Shown here piece after piece: positions 63,252-64,000 of a stretch of 64,000 nucleotides of DNA. The number at the start of each line of letters is the position of its first letter. The stretch's first letter is position 1. Where the stretch lies: assembly GCA_965197005.1 (NCBI GenBank), contig OZ239982.1, forward strand, positions 620,001 through 684,000, in the 5' to 3' direction. This stretch comes from G965197005 sp965197005 (GTDB lineage: Bacteria; Pseudomonadota; Gammaproteobacteria; Pseudomonadales; Oceanobacteraceae). The notes under the pieces were generated by a model, which saw nothing but the letters and a program-made list of their open reading frames with translations, made no database searches and was not told the origin of the DNA. Both the position numbers and the translations under genes were made by a program.

Positions 63252-64000
63252 TTATGAGTATTTCTTGCTTAAAAAATCTAAAAAACACCTGACTTTAACA
63301 CTTAAAAAAGTACGGTTCATATAGGCAACATATAAATATAAGGGTTTGTCTGTCAGTTCCATAGGGAATAATTTAATTAAATCGCCATCTTGTATTGCCT
63401 TTTCTGTTAATCTTTCTGGCAAAATGGCAATCCCCATACTGGCTTTGGTCATTTCTAGCAACATAATGGTGTTATTGCTTGTGTGAGTGGTTGGTAAAAA
63501 GGTAGGTATGTTTACATAAGAGGGTAAAATACCTTTGTGCTCACTTAACTCTTGTTTGCTTGCAGGTGCGCCATGCTCGGCTAAATAGGCAGGAGTGGCA
63601 ACATAGCTTAGATTAATAGGAGTAAGGGGTTTGGCAATTAAATTATCTTGTGGGTTATTGGTAATACGCAATGCTACATCGAACCCTTTGGCAATTAAAT
63701 CACTAAATTGATTTTCTAAGGTTAAGGCTAATTTAATGTTTGGATAAAGCTGGCTAAATTCGGCAAATAGCTGTGTGCAATAGCTATTAGCAAACCAGAT
63801 TGGCGCAGTTATTTTAAGTGTGCCTTGGGGCTCCCTGGTATTTTGTTGGGCTTCTAATCTGGCATTTTCTAACGATTTTAAAGCATGGCAGCATTCTTGA
63901 TAATAGCGTTCACCAACTTCAGTTAAACTTTGCTGGCGATTGTTGCGTTGTAGTAGTTTGGCTTGTAAGTGCTGCTCTAAATTGGTTAGGTGTTTACTGA
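63252..64000 (-). CDS. LysR-family regulator, N-terminus outside the window
   Basis: The reading frame is open from the stop at 63252 to the window edge; about 249 codons are visible. The edge residues SKHLTNLEQHLQAKLLQRNN and SLTEVGERYYQECC are the end of a LysR winged helix. They are followed by the effector domain (LKITAPIWFANSYCTQLFAEF, FDVALRITNN, MGIAILPERLTEKAIQDG), ending FLDFLSKKYS. The first roughly 35-40 residues are missing. Target gene unknown. Confidence 0.9.
   Translation of the reverse strand, partial: SKHLTNLEQHLQAKLLQRNNRQQSLTEVGERYYQECCHALKSLENARLEAQQNTREPQGTLKITAPIWFANSYCTQLFAEFSQLYPNIKLALTLENQFSDLIAKGFDVALRITNNPQDNLIAKPLTPINLSYVATPAYLAEHGAPASKQELSEHKGILPSYVNIPTFLPTTHTSNNTIMLLEMTKASMGIAILPERLTEKAIQDGDLIKLFPMELTDKPLYLYVAYMNRTFLSVKVRCFLDFLSKKYS

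Noticed and set aside
1..64000. tRNA, rRNA, CRISPR array, prophage or origin
   Set aside because: I scanned the intergenic gaps and saw no tRNA-like T-arm/acceptor pattern, no regularly spaced direct repeats with unique spacers, no phage genes and no DnaA-box cluster. A covariance-model search would be decisive for small RNAs.
63818..64000. Plus-strand open frame at the window edge
   Set aside because: It is the antisense shadow of the LysR gene, whose frame is open on the minus strand to the edge.

Overview
The window looks like a chromosomal segment of a low-GC, AT-rich gammaproteobacterium. The gene orders ftsY-ftsE-ftsX-rpoH, ccmABCDEFGHI, prlC-yheV, DUF2066-hda and dsbB-rsd, and the TRAP and TonB systems, all fit that class. 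The genus cannot be fixed from the sequence. A transferrin/haemoglobin-type receptor with a surface lipoprotein, a long poly-G tract, an IS1016-like element and a repeat-expanded lipoprotein suggest a host-associated lifestyle (inference). Almost every gene is housekeeping; the interest lies in a few loci.

Layout. 1-5 kb: TbpB-like lipoprotein and TonB receptor with an in-frame poly-G(14) tract, then an intact IS1595/IS1016-family IS. 5-10.5 kb: AraC regulator divergent from DUF302 and SLAC1/TehA-like genes, then EamA transporter, hugZ and hemH. 10.5-14.5 kb: a peroxiredoxin-glutaredoxin gene whose peroxidatic Cys codon is an in-frame TGA followed by a SECIS-like hairpin (probable selenoprotein), a dihydrolipoyl-dehydrogenase-like flavoprotein with a CCDC tail, then purE-purK. 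14.7-17.8 kb: a large discoidin-domain lipoprotein split by a 52-bp tandem duplication. 17.9-21.8 kb: DUF2066, hda, glutaredoxin, a small outer-membrane protein, solitary trpB. 21.8-28.7 kb: complete cytochrome c maturation operon. 28.7-31.3 kb: orphan FliK-like/FlhB-C-like pair. 31-37 kb: TetR, thioredoxin-like protein, fumC, mqo, nitronate monooxygenase, ComFB. 37.4-41 kb: TRAP transporter operon with a TatT protein. 41-47 kb: ParA, WD40 lipoprotein, rsd, dsbB, FliL-like, dgt, DUF2147. 47-56 kb: chemoreceptor, ftsYEX, rpoH, alanine aminotransferase, prlC, yheV. 56-57.5 kb: broken RAYT transposase with REP-like repeats. 57.5-64 kb: valS, DoxX with a palindromic operator, GDYXXLXY/DUF2157 pair, truncated LysR gene.

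The genes share two themes. One is haem and iron: receptor, HugZ, ferrochelatase, and Ccm haem delivery. The other is thiol redox: selenoprotein PGdx and its flavoprotein neighbour, GrxA-type glutaredoxin, CcmG/CcmH, a TlpA-like protein and DsbB. The strongest candidates for something undescribed are the selenocysteine peroxiredoxin-glutaredoxin with its flavoprotein partner, and the two sequence-based switches (poly-G receptor, 52-bp duplication).
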